From: CAZFER01 sp964517495
GTDB lineage: Bacteria; Hinthialibacterota; Hinthialibacteria; Hinthialibacterales; Hinthialibacteraceae
DNA: 35,651 nucleotides
NCBI GenBank assembly: GCA_964517495.1
Contig: CAZFER010000065.1
Span: 1 to 35,651, forward strand
Direction: 5' to 3'
Shown here: one piece after another, positions 15,854 through 23,841 of the stretch
Position numbering within the stretch: position 1 is the stretch's first letter
How the letters are laid out: each line of letters starts with the position of its first letter
Notes under the pieces: generated by a model
What the model was told of the DNA's origin: nothing
The model's input: only the letters and a program-made list of their open reading frames with translations
The model's database searches: none
Translations under genes and position numbers: made by a program

Positions 15854-15861
15854 GTCGATAA
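15854..15861 (+). promoter_or_regulatory. sigma28-like -10 element upstream of fliD
   Basis: GTCGATAA matches the flagellar sigma factor -10 box GCCGATAA at 7 of 8 positions, 90 bp before the fliD ATG. The -35 region is poor: TAAC ends 18 bases upstream, against the preferred TAAA at about 15. A promoter is expected here because a terminator follows flaG. Confidence 0.3.
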
Positions 15862-15950
15862 CTATAGACAAATATTGTTAGGGATAAGTGCATGTAGATA
15901 CGCCGTCTTTGGGTGTATGATGTGGTTCTTGTCGTGAAGGATGAAGAACG

Positions 15951-18326
15951 ATGAGTAATTTTGCTATAGAGGGCCTTGTTTCCGGATTTGATACAACTGA
16001 GTTGATCAACGCCATGCTTGATCGGCAAGTGCGAGGACCTGTCAAGCAAATTGAACGGCGAATTGAAGATCAGTCTGAGCAACTTCAGGCGATTCAGACT
16101 GTAAGCGCCAATGTTTTAAGTCTGGAAATTGCCACGGGCAGTTTAGCCAATCCCAATGCGTTCAGCGGGCGTGAAGCAACAAGTTCCAATGAATCCATCG
16201 TTTCCGCCTCTGCCAGCAGTTCTGCACCTGTGGGTTCCTTTTCAGTTCGAGTTGATAATCTGGCCAAAGCCGATCAAATCTCATCAGATCTTTTCACCAG
16301 CCCCACGGAGGAGCTCGGGTTGGACGGTGACTTTGTCATTAATGGCAAAAAAGTATCCGTCGCCCAAACAGACACGCTTTCCACTTTATCCGCAAAGATC
16401 AATGCAAGCAACGCAGGTGTAAAAGCCAATACCTTCCAAATCGCTCCCAATCAATATGCGTTGGTTGTCAATGCCCAAAACACGGGCACTGACAAAATAG
16501 AAATGCGTGAAGTGGGGAACAGCCAAATCCTTTCGTCGATTGGTTTGCTCGAAAGTGATGATAAGTATGACTATACCGTTAACGCCACCAATAATGGTGC
16601 GGTAAGTTCCCTTTTTGATTCAACCGATACTTTTTCCTTTGTAGATAAAAACTTTACCATTCAGGATGCTGGTGGTCAGGATCTGATTAGTGTCAACCTT
16701 AACGCCAATACCGATGGGGATGGTAATGGTTCGTTAACCTTGCAGGAAATCGCCGATAAAATCAATTCGGTATCCTCGGCCTCCGAAGGCATTCTCTCGG
16801 CAGAAGTGATCGAAGAAGAACCGGGCAAAGAACGGCTGGTAATTAATGGAACAACCGGCATCCCCACAAAATTTGAAGATCCGGATAATGTTCTCTTTCA
16901 ACTTGGTGTGGTTTCTGGAGTTCAGAGTGCCGGCTTTTCCTCAAGTTCAAGTACGATTGCTGATTTATTGAATATTGATACTACCTTTACATCCACCATC
17001 CAAATTCAAGATGGTGACGGCTCCAATACAATATCAGTTGATATTGATCTCGATTCTGATTCGTTGACCTCCATTGCCGAGAAGATAAATAATGCGGCAG
17101 ATGCCGAAGTGGGGTCCGATATTTCTGCTCAGGTATTAACCGTGGGTGGTGTTTCCCGCTTGGAAATATCCAGTGCCTCAGGATTAGCCAACGCGAGCGG
17201 CGATTCAATTTTTACAGACAGCGACAACATTCTCAAAACTTTGGGAATTATTGACGATAAATTTAAACATTTTGACCAACAGGGCGAAAATGCCAAGTTC
17301 ACATTCAACGGGATTTCAGTTAACCGGGATTCGAATGTGGTTACCGACCTGATCGATGGTGTTACCCTCGCCCTCAACGATGAAAGCAGCACCTTTGTTA
17401 ATATTAATGTGACAGAAGATAATTCCAACATTTCTGATATCGTTGATAACTTTGTTACGTCTTACAATAAGTTGGCGGAACAGCTTGGTGAATTAACCTT
17501 ATTTGATCCTACTGAAGGAAACCACGGTGTGTTGTTTGGCGATTCAACTATCCGTCAGTTGGAGTCTTCCCTTGCCGGTGCCATTAGCCGAGTGATTCCT
17601 GATCTACCCGGTATTCAAGTGTCTGAATTGAATGACGGGCTCGGAATTGATTTAGGCAAAATTAAAATCACCGATCGAAATGGGGTAAGCGAAGAGGTGG
17701 ATTTAACCGGAGTGGAAACGGTTCAGGAAATTATCGACAAATTGAATCTTGATACCGATTTGGATATTAAAGCCTCCGTTAATTCAAGTGGAACAGGCAT
17801 CAACCTGCAGGATAATTCTGGAGGATCAGGCCAGTTCAAGGTCGAAGAAGTCAATGATGGCACCACCGCGCAGGACTTGGGTATCAATCTCTCAATTTTC
17901 AGCGATAACATTCATGGTTCTCGTGTTTATGAAGGCAGTGCAAGCAGCCTTTCCAGTATCGGCATTGGATTGGGGAAAAGCGGAAATTTATCGTTTGATA
18001 GCAGTGAATTAAGAAAAGCTCTGGAAGATGATCCCGATAAAGTCAAAAACCTGTTGACCGCGACGGAAGTTGGTTTTGCCACCAATTTTCAAAAGACGGT
18101 TAAACAGTTTAGTGCCTTTGGAACTGGATTGTTGGATTCACGATCCCAGTCCATTCAGGACAGGATTGAGTTGTATACCGGTCAGATTGAACGCTATGAG
18201 GAACGGGCAACCAGGATGGAACGCGTATTAAGGCAGCGCTTCACCTCATTGGAAGTCACCTTGTCGCAGTCTCAACAGCTCAGCCAGTTGCTTACTCAAA
18301 AACTGGGTACCCAGGGTAGACAATAA
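15951..18326 (+). CDS. fliD: flagellar hook-associated protein 2 (filament cap)
   Basis: The pentameric cap at the filament tip that folds and inserts flagellin. The N-terminal FliD_N domain is clear (FAIEGLVSGFDTTELINAML, residues 4-23, then a heptad coiled-coil region to 60 and SFSVRVDNLAKADQISS near 98-114). The C-terminal domain starts around 487 (SNISDIVDNFVTSYNKLAEQL) and ends with a helical, Gln-rich SLEVTLSQSQQLSQLLTQKL. At 791 aa it is clearly longer than the usual 450-650. The extra length is in the centre, where flagellin-hook IN-type segments repeat (LTLQEIADKINSVSSASEGI; SLTSIAEKINNAADAEVG). An enlarged cap matching the enlarged flagellin is plausible. AAGGA precedes the ATG by 9 bases. 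It is followed by fliS after 77 bp. Confidence 0.95.
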   Translation: MSNFAIEGLVSGFDTTELINAMLDRQVRGPVKQIERRIEDQSEQLQAIQTVSANVLSLEIATGSLANPNAFSGREATSSNESIVSASASSSAPVGSFSVRVDNLAKADQISSDLFTSPTEELGLDGDFVINGKKVSVAQTDTLSTLSAKINASNAGVKANTFQIAPNQYALVVNAQNTGTDKIEMREVGNSQILSSIGLLESDDKYDYTVNATNNGAVSSLFDSTDTFSFVDKNFTIQDAGGQDLISVNLNANTDGDGNGSLTLQEIADKINSVSSASEGILSAEVIEEEPGKERLVINGTTGIPTKFEDPDNVLFQLGVVSGVQSAGFSSSSSTIADLLNIDTTFTSTIQIQDGDGSNTISVDIDLDSDSLTSIAEKINNAADAEVGSDISAQVLTVGGVSRLEISSASGLANASGDSIFTDSDNILKTLGIIDDKFKHFDQQGENAKFTFNGISVNRDSNVVTDLIDGVTLALNDESSTFVNINVTEDNSNISDIVDNFVTSYNKLAEQLGELTLFDPTEGNHGVLFGDSTIRQLESSLAGAISRVIPDLPGIQVSELNDGLGIDLGKIKITDRNGVSEEVDLTGVETVQEIIDKLNLDTDLDIKASVNSSGTGINLQDNSGGSGQFKVEEVNDGTTAQDLGINLSIFSDNIHGSRVYEGSASSLSSIGIGLGKSGNLSFDSSELRKALEDDPDKVKNLLTATEVGFATNFQKTVKQFSAFGTGLLDSRSQSIQDRIELYTGQIERYEERATRMERVLRQRFTSLEVTLSQSQQLSQLLTQKLGTQGRQ

Positions 18327-18349
18327 AAAACGTTCATCATGAATTAATT

Positions 18350-18360
18350 TGTGGTATAAT
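18350..18360 (+). promoter_or_regulatory. extended -10 promoter for fliS
   Basis: A perfect TATAAT (18355-18360) preceded by TGG forms an extended -10 box, 43 bp before the fliS start. No good -35 is visible at 16-18 bases upstream, which extended -10 promoters tolerate. It may let fliS be expressed apart from fliD. Confidence 0.4.
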
Positions 18361-18403
18361 AAATTTTCGAAAGGATCTCAGGATTAAAGCGAGGAGCATA
18401 TAG

Positions 18404-18973
18404 GTGGCGACCAATTTGGTTCATTCACATAAACAGTATCTGAAAACTCAGATCGAAACGGCCAGCCAACCGCAGCTGCTCCTTATGCTATTTGATGCCG
18501 CGGTAAAAAAGCTCAATATTGCCAAAAAGGCGATTCGAGATAAATCCATCGAAAAATCCCACCAGGAACTCACCAAAGTTCAACGTATTTTTATTGAACT
18601 CATGCTCGCTTTGGATCTTGAAAAAGGCGGTGATTTGGCGGTCAACCTGTTGCGTATTTATGATTTTATCTATCATCAACTGGTTAAAGCCAACATCCGG
18701 CAGGATACCGGGATGATTGATGAGGTTATGCCCATTGTGGAAAATCTTCGCAACGGTTGGAGCGAAGCGGTGGAAAAATTCAATGCCGATGCGAAAAGCG
18801 GTGGTGTTGAACAAACCGATTATAACAAAAATGCCCTTCCCGCCTCTTCTCAGGATAAGGGACAAAAACCAGCCGCCCCTGCAGCGTCTGCCAAAAAGCC
18901 TGCTAGAACCAACTACCCCATGCCTTCCAAAGAGGAGCCCGCCCAACGCCCTCGATTGAATATTCGGGGTTAA
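18404..18973 (+). CDS. fliS: flagellin export chaperone with extended C-terminal tail
   Basis: A cytoplasmic chaperone that binds the flagellin C-terminus and prevents premature polymerisation. The first 125 residues are a typical helical FliS: HSHKQYLKTQIETASQPQLL, MLFDAAVKKLNIAKKAI, LTKVQRIFIELMLALDLEKGG and LLRIYDFIYHQLVKANI. The start is GTG at 18404, supported by GAGGAG 7 bases upstream. Residues 126-189 are an added Ala/Pro/Lys-rich, probably disordered tail (QKPAAPAASAKKPARTNYP) that standard FliS lacks. Position directly after fliD is the classical arrangement. The core assignment is secure; the tail may tether partners or be neutral. Confidence 0.93.
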   Translation: MATNLVHSHKQYLKTQIETASQPQLLLMLFDAAVKKLNIAKKAIRDKSIEKSHQELTKVQRIFIELMLALDLEKGGDLAVNLLRIYDFIYHQLVKANIRQDTGMIDEVMPIVENLRNGWSEAVEKFNADAKSGGVEQTDYNKNALPASSQDKGQKPAAPAASAKKPARTNYPMPSKEEPAQRPRLNIRG

Positions 18974-19202
18974 TTGCCCTCAGGATAGCATGACTCAAGG
19001 GTTGATTCCTGTGTCGTCTTGCCCTTATCACTCACTCTCTAAAAGGGGGATGATTTTGTGTAAAGATATATACGCCCACAGGTTGGTTAAGGCCAGGCAC
19101 CATAAAGCCATGTTGTTGAAAAGTGTTGTTAAATTTGATAATAAAATGGGAGCACTGCTCTTCATACAATGCCCCCATAATGATCTTAGTCCAACATCTG
19201 AT

Positions 19203-20084
19203 TTACGCTTGGAAGCGTTTGAGTAACTTCGCGCTGGCTTCGGTGCCTTCTTTTTCGCTCAAGCGGCTGCCTTCGTATTCGACGCCCACATAGCCGTGGT
19301 AACCGGCGTCGAAGACGATCTTCATCATGCGTTCATAATCGATGGTGGTTTCGTTGCCGTCCGGACCGAAGTCGTAGCACTTTGCGCTGACGGCTTTGGC
19401 GTAAGGCATCAAGGTCTCAATGGCCTTGTATTTGTTGACTTCTTTGGGGAAATTGCCAAAGTCTGGCAGGGTGCCAAAGTTATCCGCGCCCACCAGTTCC
19501 ATCAGATCAGCGAGCCACTGTGGATCTTCGGTGCGTTGCCAATGGTTTTCGATCAGTACGTTGATGCCGTATTGTCTGGCATATTCGCACAGTTCCCACA
19601 TGCTGTCCCCGGCGGCTTTCATATCCTCTTCGGGTGATACATTCTTTTGACCTGAATTTACCCGGATGCTGTGGCAGCCCAGCACGGCAGCGATATCGAG
19701 CCATTTTCGATGGTTGATCACGGCTTGGCGGCGTTCCTTGAAGTTGGGTGAAGACATATCCCCTTCGCCATCACACATGATGAGAAGAATTTCGATCCCT
19801 TCGTTATCCGCGGCTTTCATTAGATCTTGCAGATAACGGTATTGTGGCGAGGGGAAAAAGGTGTTGACCAGTTCAAGCCCCGTGGCTCCTGCTTCTTTGG
19901 CCAATCGGGGTTGATCCAATTGGGTGATCTTGCCATCAAAAAACAACCTATGCCATGACCAGGCGGCGACTGAGATTTTGAATTTTCCTTTCACTGCGGC
20001 CTCACTCTCTCCGGCGGTTCCCAGCATGGCCCCAGCGGCCAATAGAGAAGCGCCTGTTTTGTGCATAAAGTCTCTTCGTTTCAT
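19203..20084 (-). CDS. Tat-exported sugar phosphate isomerase/epimerase-like TIM barrel
   Basis: A 293-residue protein of the xylose-isomerase-like TIM-barrel superfamily (AP_endonuc_2). Residues 1-30 are a Tat signal (KRRDFMHKTGASLLAAGAML, ending AxA-like SEAA), so it works outside the cytoplasm. Barrel landmarks: GLELVNTFF, RVNSG (141-145), LIENHWQ with Glu179, LPDFGNF with Asp208, VSAKCYDFG and VGVEYEG with Glu269, the usual metal-ligand positions. Substrate unknown, plausibly a sugar or sugar acid. By eye its DNA is GC-richer than its neighbours and uses more G/C third positions, which could mean a later acquisition. It lies 102 bp after the flippase-like gene on the same strand, so it may be the tail of that operon. 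18974-19202 before it shows no feature. Confidence 0.88.
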   Translation of the reverse strand: MKRRDFMHKTGASLLAAGAMLGTAGESEAAVKGKFKISVAAWSWHRLFFDGKITQLDQPRLAKEAGATGLELVNTFFPSPQYRYLQDLMKAADNEGIEILLIMCDGEGDMSSPNFKERRQAVINHRKWLDIAAVLGCHSIRVNSGQKNVSPEEDMKAAGDSMWELCEYARQYGINVLIENHWQRTEDPQWLADLMELVGADNFGTLPDFGNFPKEVNKYKAIETLMPYAKAVSAKCYDFGPDGNETTIDYERMMKIVFDAGYHGYVGVEYEGSRLSEKEGTEASAKLLKRFQA

Positions 20085-20186
20085 AATTCTACCTTATTGT
20101 ATAAATATCATTTGATGACGGACATGGGGATCAAAACCATTTAATGCATACCACCGCTAAAACAATGCGGCATTATTAGCCAATTG

Positions 20187-21170
20187 TCAAGACGGATTTG
20201 GCGTTTCAGTCATTTCCAATGCAATATCTTCTTGTGGCAATTTTGAGAATGTATCCGCACAAAGCCACAGCACAATCAATCCCACTCCAACAGCGAACCA
20301 TAGGGTGCAAACACGGATGATCAAAGTTGCCGAGGCGGCAATTCCTTTGGGGACATTCATTAACAGGACCAGCACTCCGCCCATGGTACCTTCGGTGGGA
20401 CCGATGCCCCCTGGGGTCATGAGTAATGCCCCCATAATGGTGGCAAAGGCATAGATAAAGGTTGCGGGTAATAGGCCGACCTCCGCCTGAAATCCCCATA
20501 AGACCAGGTAAAACGCCAGGCATTCAAAAAACCATGAAACGATACTGATTAAGGTGGTTAAAATCAGTGGACGGGGTGAAACAAGGATATAAACACTCTC
20601 ATAGGCCATGCGGATTTTTTCAGTATGTTTGCCGACCACAGGGATGATATGGCAGAAGGTAATCAACTGTTCCGCCAGGGATTTCCAGCTGACCACGATC
20701 AAGATGGCCAGGATGATGGCCACGCTTACCCCGAAGACCATAAAGCCATTGGGCAGCAACGTGATTCCCAACAACGACATGAGCACAAAGGCAATGAAAT
20801 CAGTAAAGCGTTCAGCCAGCACAATGGGTGCGGAACGGCTAATCGGTGTGCCATTTATTTGTTTAACCAAATAGGATTTAAACACTTCGCCGAATTTGCC
20901 AGGGGTGGCCGACATGACCAAACCAGCGAGAAAGACCTTAAATGAGGTTCCAGCAGTCAGGGAAATATTAAGCAAATGAAGATAATAATGCCACTTGAGA
21001 AAGCGAATCATATAATTGGCAAACGCGAGAACCAGGCAGAGGGGGATAAGCCACCATCGAAATAGGCTGAACGCATCCTGGATTTGATGCCAGCCTGTCC
21101 ATATACATCCGGCAAGGTAAAGCAGGGCGGCGATGGCAATGGTGTAATAGAGTTTCTTTTTAAATTCCAT
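20187..21170 (-). CDS. flippase-like integral membrane protein (UPF0104/AglD family)
   Basis: A 327-residue polytopic membrane protein of the lysylphosphatidylglycerol synthase transmembrane-region family (PF03706 by recognition). It has about eight hydrophobic helices. Family landmarks are present: FANYMIRFLKWHYYL (about 50-64), GLVMSATPGKFGEVFKSYLV (88-107), APIVLAERFTDF and LLMTPGGIGPTEGTMGG (the PGGxGxxE motif). Members flip or move lipid-linked groups, or accompany glycosyltransferases. No synthase domain is fused. It follows uppP by 9 bp, so the two are co-translated, which fits a role in lipid-carrier or envelope lipid handling. The tail after the last helix is acidic (LPQEDIALEMTETPNPS). 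Confidence 0.88.
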   Translation of the reverse strand: MEFKKKLYYTIAIAALLYLAGCIWTGWHQIQDAFSLFRWWLIPLCLVLAFANYMIRFLKWHYYLHLLNISLTAGTSFKVFLAGLVMSATPGKFGEVFKSYLVKQINGTPISRSAPIVLAERFTDFIAFVLMSLLGITLLPNGFMVFGVSVAIILAILIVVSWKSLAEQLITFCHIIPVVGKHTEKIRMAYESVYILVSPRPLILTTLISIVSWFFECLAFYLVLWGFQAEVGLLPATFIYAFATIMGALLMTPGGIGPTEGTMGGVLVLLMNVPKGIAASATLIIRVCTLWFAVGVGLIVLWLCADTFSKLPQEDIALEMTETPNPS

Positions 21171-21179
21171 GAGTACCTA

Positions 21180-21992
21180 TCAGAAAGAAAACCACAAAAC
21201 CAACAGGCCAAGTGGAATGGTATAAAATGCAAATTGGTAGAGTTTTCCCTTTTGGGTGATCCAAACCAAAAGCCATAAAAACATTAAACCGGAGATCAGC
21301 GAGGTGCCAAATCCGGCCAATGAAGGAGCCAGACCGACGATCATTTCCATTTTAAAGGCTTGTATTAAAGAAACTCCCAAGATAATGGGGATCGACATCA
21401 GAAAAGAATATTCAACCGCAAATGAGGCATGCATGCCAAGCAGTAAAGCGGTGCAAATGGTGGCCCCGGAACGGGATACGCCCGGCACAATGGCCACGGC
21501 CTGTGCTATCCCCATCAATATGGCAAAAACCCACAGGCGATTGGGGAAATTCGAAGCAGATGCCTGATCCTTTGAAACAAACCGTGTGGAAAGCAAGAGG
21601 ATACCCGTAAACAAGAAGGCCAGGCCCACCCAAAGCAATTCATCCCGTATGGATTCGATGAATTCTTCCAGCGGGAATCCAATCACACCAGTTACAATTG
21701 TGCTAAGCAGGATCGCGATTATCAACTGGCCATCACGAGTTACAGCTGGATCGGACGATCGTTTGATTCCCCATTGCCAGCCATTATGCAACAAGATAAC
21801 TAAACGCTGCTTGAAATAAACACAAACAGCCAAAACAGTGGCCACATGCAATAAAATATCAAAGAAGAGATAATCAGAGGCTTTTAAACTGAGTAGATTC
21901 TCAGCCAATACCAAGTGGCCGGAACTGGAAACCGGTAAAAATTCGGTTAATCCTTGTAAAGCCCCCAGTAATGCGGATTCCATTATTTCCAT
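21180..21992 (-). CDS. uppP: undecaprenyl-diphosphatase
   Basis: Removes the terminal phosphate of undecaprenyl diphosphate, regenerating the carrier for peptidoglycan and surface polysaccharides; also linked to bacitracin resistance. At 270 aa and about eight helices it is full length. Catalytic motifs: ALQGLTEFLPVSSSGHL (11-27, Gln13, Glu17, His26) and the second PGVSRSGAT motif with its arginine. A hydrophilic stretch after residue 70 carries QRLVILLHNG. The start could be the ATG at 21992 or the one nine bases later. Neither has a strong ribosome site. It lies 30 bp after the STAS gene and 9 bp before the flippase-like gene in one minus-strand operon. Confidence 0.95.
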   Translation of the reverse strand: MEIMESALLGALQGLTEFLPVSSSGHLVLAENLLSLKASDYLFFDILLHVATVLAVCVYFKQRLVILLHNGWQWGIKRSSDPAVTRDGQLIIAILLSTIVTGVIGFPLEEFIESIRDELLWVGLAFLFTGILLLSTRFVSKDQASASNFPNRLWVFAILMGIAQAVAIVPGVSRSGATICTALLLGMHASFAVEYSFLMSIPIILGVSLIQAFKMEMIVGLAPSLAGFGTSLISGLMFLWLLVWITQKGKLYQFAFYTIPLGLLVLWFSF

Positions 21993-22022
21993 TTTGTTGG
22001 ACTTTCTATGTGCTGATAAAAA

Positions 22023-22379
22023 TTACGCCTTTTTCAGTTCGGTGGTTAATCCGTTCAGAGCCTGTTTTTCGTCTTCAAAAACCTGAATAAGTGGATAAAA
22101 AGATGATTTTTCAATCGTTCTTTTCACTCCGTTGCTCATGCCAAATATTCCCACGGCGCCACCAATGGTGATAGGTACACGGATAGACGTGAGGAGCGAT
22201 TGCAATACCGCGCTTTGTACATTACTCACGGCATTAAAATTCAACAAAATCTTCGTTCCCACGGTTTTCCGTGCCCGTTCCATGGCTTCCTTGAACATTT
22301 TTGCGCCATCGCGATCCAGAACTCCAGTAATATCGAGGATACAAATATCTCCTTGTCTTCGATAGTTGACGCTGATCAT
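22023..22379 (-). CDS. STAS-domain anti-sigma factor antagonist-like protein
   Basis: A 118-residue single STAS domain (SpoIIAA-like). The fold pattern is visible: RRQGDICILDITGVLDRDGAKMF, a central TKILLNFNAVSNV, then QSAVLQSLL. The canonical DSSGL phospho-site is QSAVL (55-59): the serine that a kinase would phosphorylate (Ser56) is kept but Asp is Gln. IGGAVGIFGMSNGVKRTIE and LIQVFEDEKQAL complete the domain. I place the start at the ATG 22379, with AAGGAG 10 bases upstream. A longer frame begins at 22439, right after the preceding stop (TGAATG), but encodes an unconvincing extension. No serine kinase or phosphatase is in the window. Confidence 0.85.
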   Translation of the reverse strand: MISVNYRRQGDICILDITGVLDRDGAKMFKEAMERARKTVGTKILLNFNAVSNVQSAVLQSLLTSIRVPITIGGAVGIFGMSNGVKRTIEKSSFYPLIQVFEDEKQALNGLTTELKKA

Positions 22380-22439
22380 ATAATCATGTCTCCTTTTTTG
22401 AGTTCCAAGAAAGAGAGACCATAGATGTGAAATAAGCAT

Positions 22440-22796
22440 TCAATCACGGTTGGATTGGGGGTCAAGGAACAGCAGTGCTTCTTTTTTTGTTTTAAATACA
22501 TTCAAATACTTGTGCCAGGTTGCTTTTTTAATAACCCCCACGTTCCTTTCATTAAATTCGGCCAGGGCAATTTTACCTCCCATTCCACAAAAAACCCGAA
22601 TGGGGCTAAGAAGGTGGTTGATTTCACGAGCGGATATCCTTTCCAAGTTGGTGCCCAGCCATAAAAGCATTGTACTCCCTTGTTGTCTTAACATCGAAAT
22701 GGTCTGGCTTAGCTGATCCAGTGCGGCATCATCAAGTATTCCACTTATATGAATGATTTCGATCGACTTATCCTGTTCACATCGAATGGGTGACAT
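22440..22796 (-). CDS. second, divergent STAS-domain protein
   Basis: A 118-residue protein with the same fold order as its neighbour: KSIEIIHISGILDDAALDQL, STMLLWLGTNLERI, then HLLSPIRVFCGMGGKIALAEFN and YLNVFKTKKEALLFL. The phospho-site is ISARE (54-58): one serine remains but the surrounding DSSGL consensus is lost, so it may be a non-phosphorylatable or altered partner. Its stop is followed at once by the next gene (TGA-ATG or 60 bp), suggesting coupled expression of the two STAS proteins. The pair probably forms a small partner-switching or scaffold module. AAAGGA lies about 11 bases before the ATG. The identification rests on pattern similarity. Confidence 0.72.
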   Translation of the reverse strand: MSPIRCEQDKSIEIIHISGILDDAALDQLSQTISMLRQQGSTMLLWLGTNLERISAREINHLLSPIRVFCGMGGKIALAEFNERNVGVIKKATWHKYLNVFKTKKEALLFLDPQSNRD

Positions 22797-23014
22797 AAAA
22801 ATTCACTGTCCTTTATAAAAACGAACTGAATTAAGGAGACTAATCTGATATTCTCACGGTTTAATGCTATTCTATTAAAGGAATTGTTCAATTGAAAAGA
22901 ATGGATGTCATGGTATTCAAATCTCTGGTCATTATTCCATTCTTTTAGTAAAATGCGAAGAGAATGAAAGATCATCGATGATTTGTATTGAACGTGAAGG
23001 AGCGTAATCAACCA

Positions 23015-23770
23015 ATGATGCCGGAAAAATGTTTGAAAAAATTCTTAGGATTATTCGCACTCTGTTGCACGATCGCATTATGTGTTGGATGTTTTGAAGA
23101 TTCGTTTATAAGGGCGGACGTCGAGGGGCCTTTGGTATCCGACCCGTTAATCGGCTCAACCAGTATAGGAAAAGTCAACCAGGGGAAATTCACCGAAGAG
23201 GGCTGGATGCCTGAGCAGTATGGTTCAATCACCTATAACCTTCCGGGAATAACTCAAGGATATATCTCTTTTGATGTCAAAGGCTTAAACCGTGCAGGGA
23301 AAACGGGTGTGATCCTCACCATGGTTGAAACGAGCCAGTGGGGTGAGTATGCTGATCCCTATGTCCTTTTTAATCCTTATAGGGTTACTTTGACCTTGAA
23401 ATCCTATGAAGAATCTCCCCAATCAACTTTTGATTTTCTGTGGACCATTAAGCAATTTCCTGGTTCGACCGCTCCACTCGATCACTATGTCGAAGGCATC
23501 CCGGAAAATGCGGAAGGATTTCAAGAGACCGTATCAACAGAGAATGTTCCTGTTTATCCCGAGGAGACCACTCATATTCAAGTTAAGTGGAGTTTGGGGA
23601 AATCTGAGTTGTGGGTGAATGGAAACGTGGTTGCTGAACATTCATTCAGGCCATTGTTGTATGATCCATCAACAACAAGAGTTATTATTGGCCACAGCCC
23701 AGGGATGAAGCCCTTGGAGATTGATGGATTGGTCTTTTCCAATGTGGAAATATCGTTTCCAAAGCTCTAA
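23015..23770 (+). CDS. lipoprotein with LamG/concanavalin-like beta domain
   Basis: About 251 residues. The N-terminus (KCLKKFLGLFALCCTIALCVGC) is a lipoprotein-like signal with Cys after Gly; position -3 is Cys rather than Leu, so the lipobox is imperfect. The mature part looks like a jelly-roll: QGYISFDVKGLNRAG, HIQVKWSLGKSELWVNGN, VVAEHSF, RVIIGHSPGMKPLEIDGLVFSNVEI, the rhythm of LamG/concanavalin A-like lectin folds. It may bind a glycan or act at the cell surface, but no catalytic residues are evident. AAGGAG lies 12 bases before ATG 23015; ATG 23018 or a TTG at 22988 are alternatives. It is divergent from the STAS operon and precedes the permease gene by 71 bp. Confidence 0.7.
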   Translation: MMPEKCLKKFLGLFALCCTIALCVGCFEDSFIRADVEGPLVSDPLIGSTSIGKVNQGKFTEEGWMPEQYGSITYNLPGITQGYISFDVKGLNRAGKTGVILTMVETSQWGEYADPYVLFNPYRVTLTLKSYEESPQSTFDFLWTIKQFPGSTAPLDHYVEGIPENAEGFQETVSTENVPVYPEETTHIQVKWSLGKSELWVNGNVVAEHSFRPLLYDPSTTRVIIGHSPGMKPLEIDGLVFSNVEISFPKL

Positions 23771-23841
23771 GTTGATTAGCTTGATCAATAAAAACGGCAA
23801 TAAATCAAAATAGAATGTAATTTTCGTTAGGGGGGTGCCAA

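Noticed and set aside
18990..19226. Open frame after fliS
   Set aside because: It runs into the 3' end of the opposite-strand TIM-barrel gene, and its translation has no protein-like pattern.
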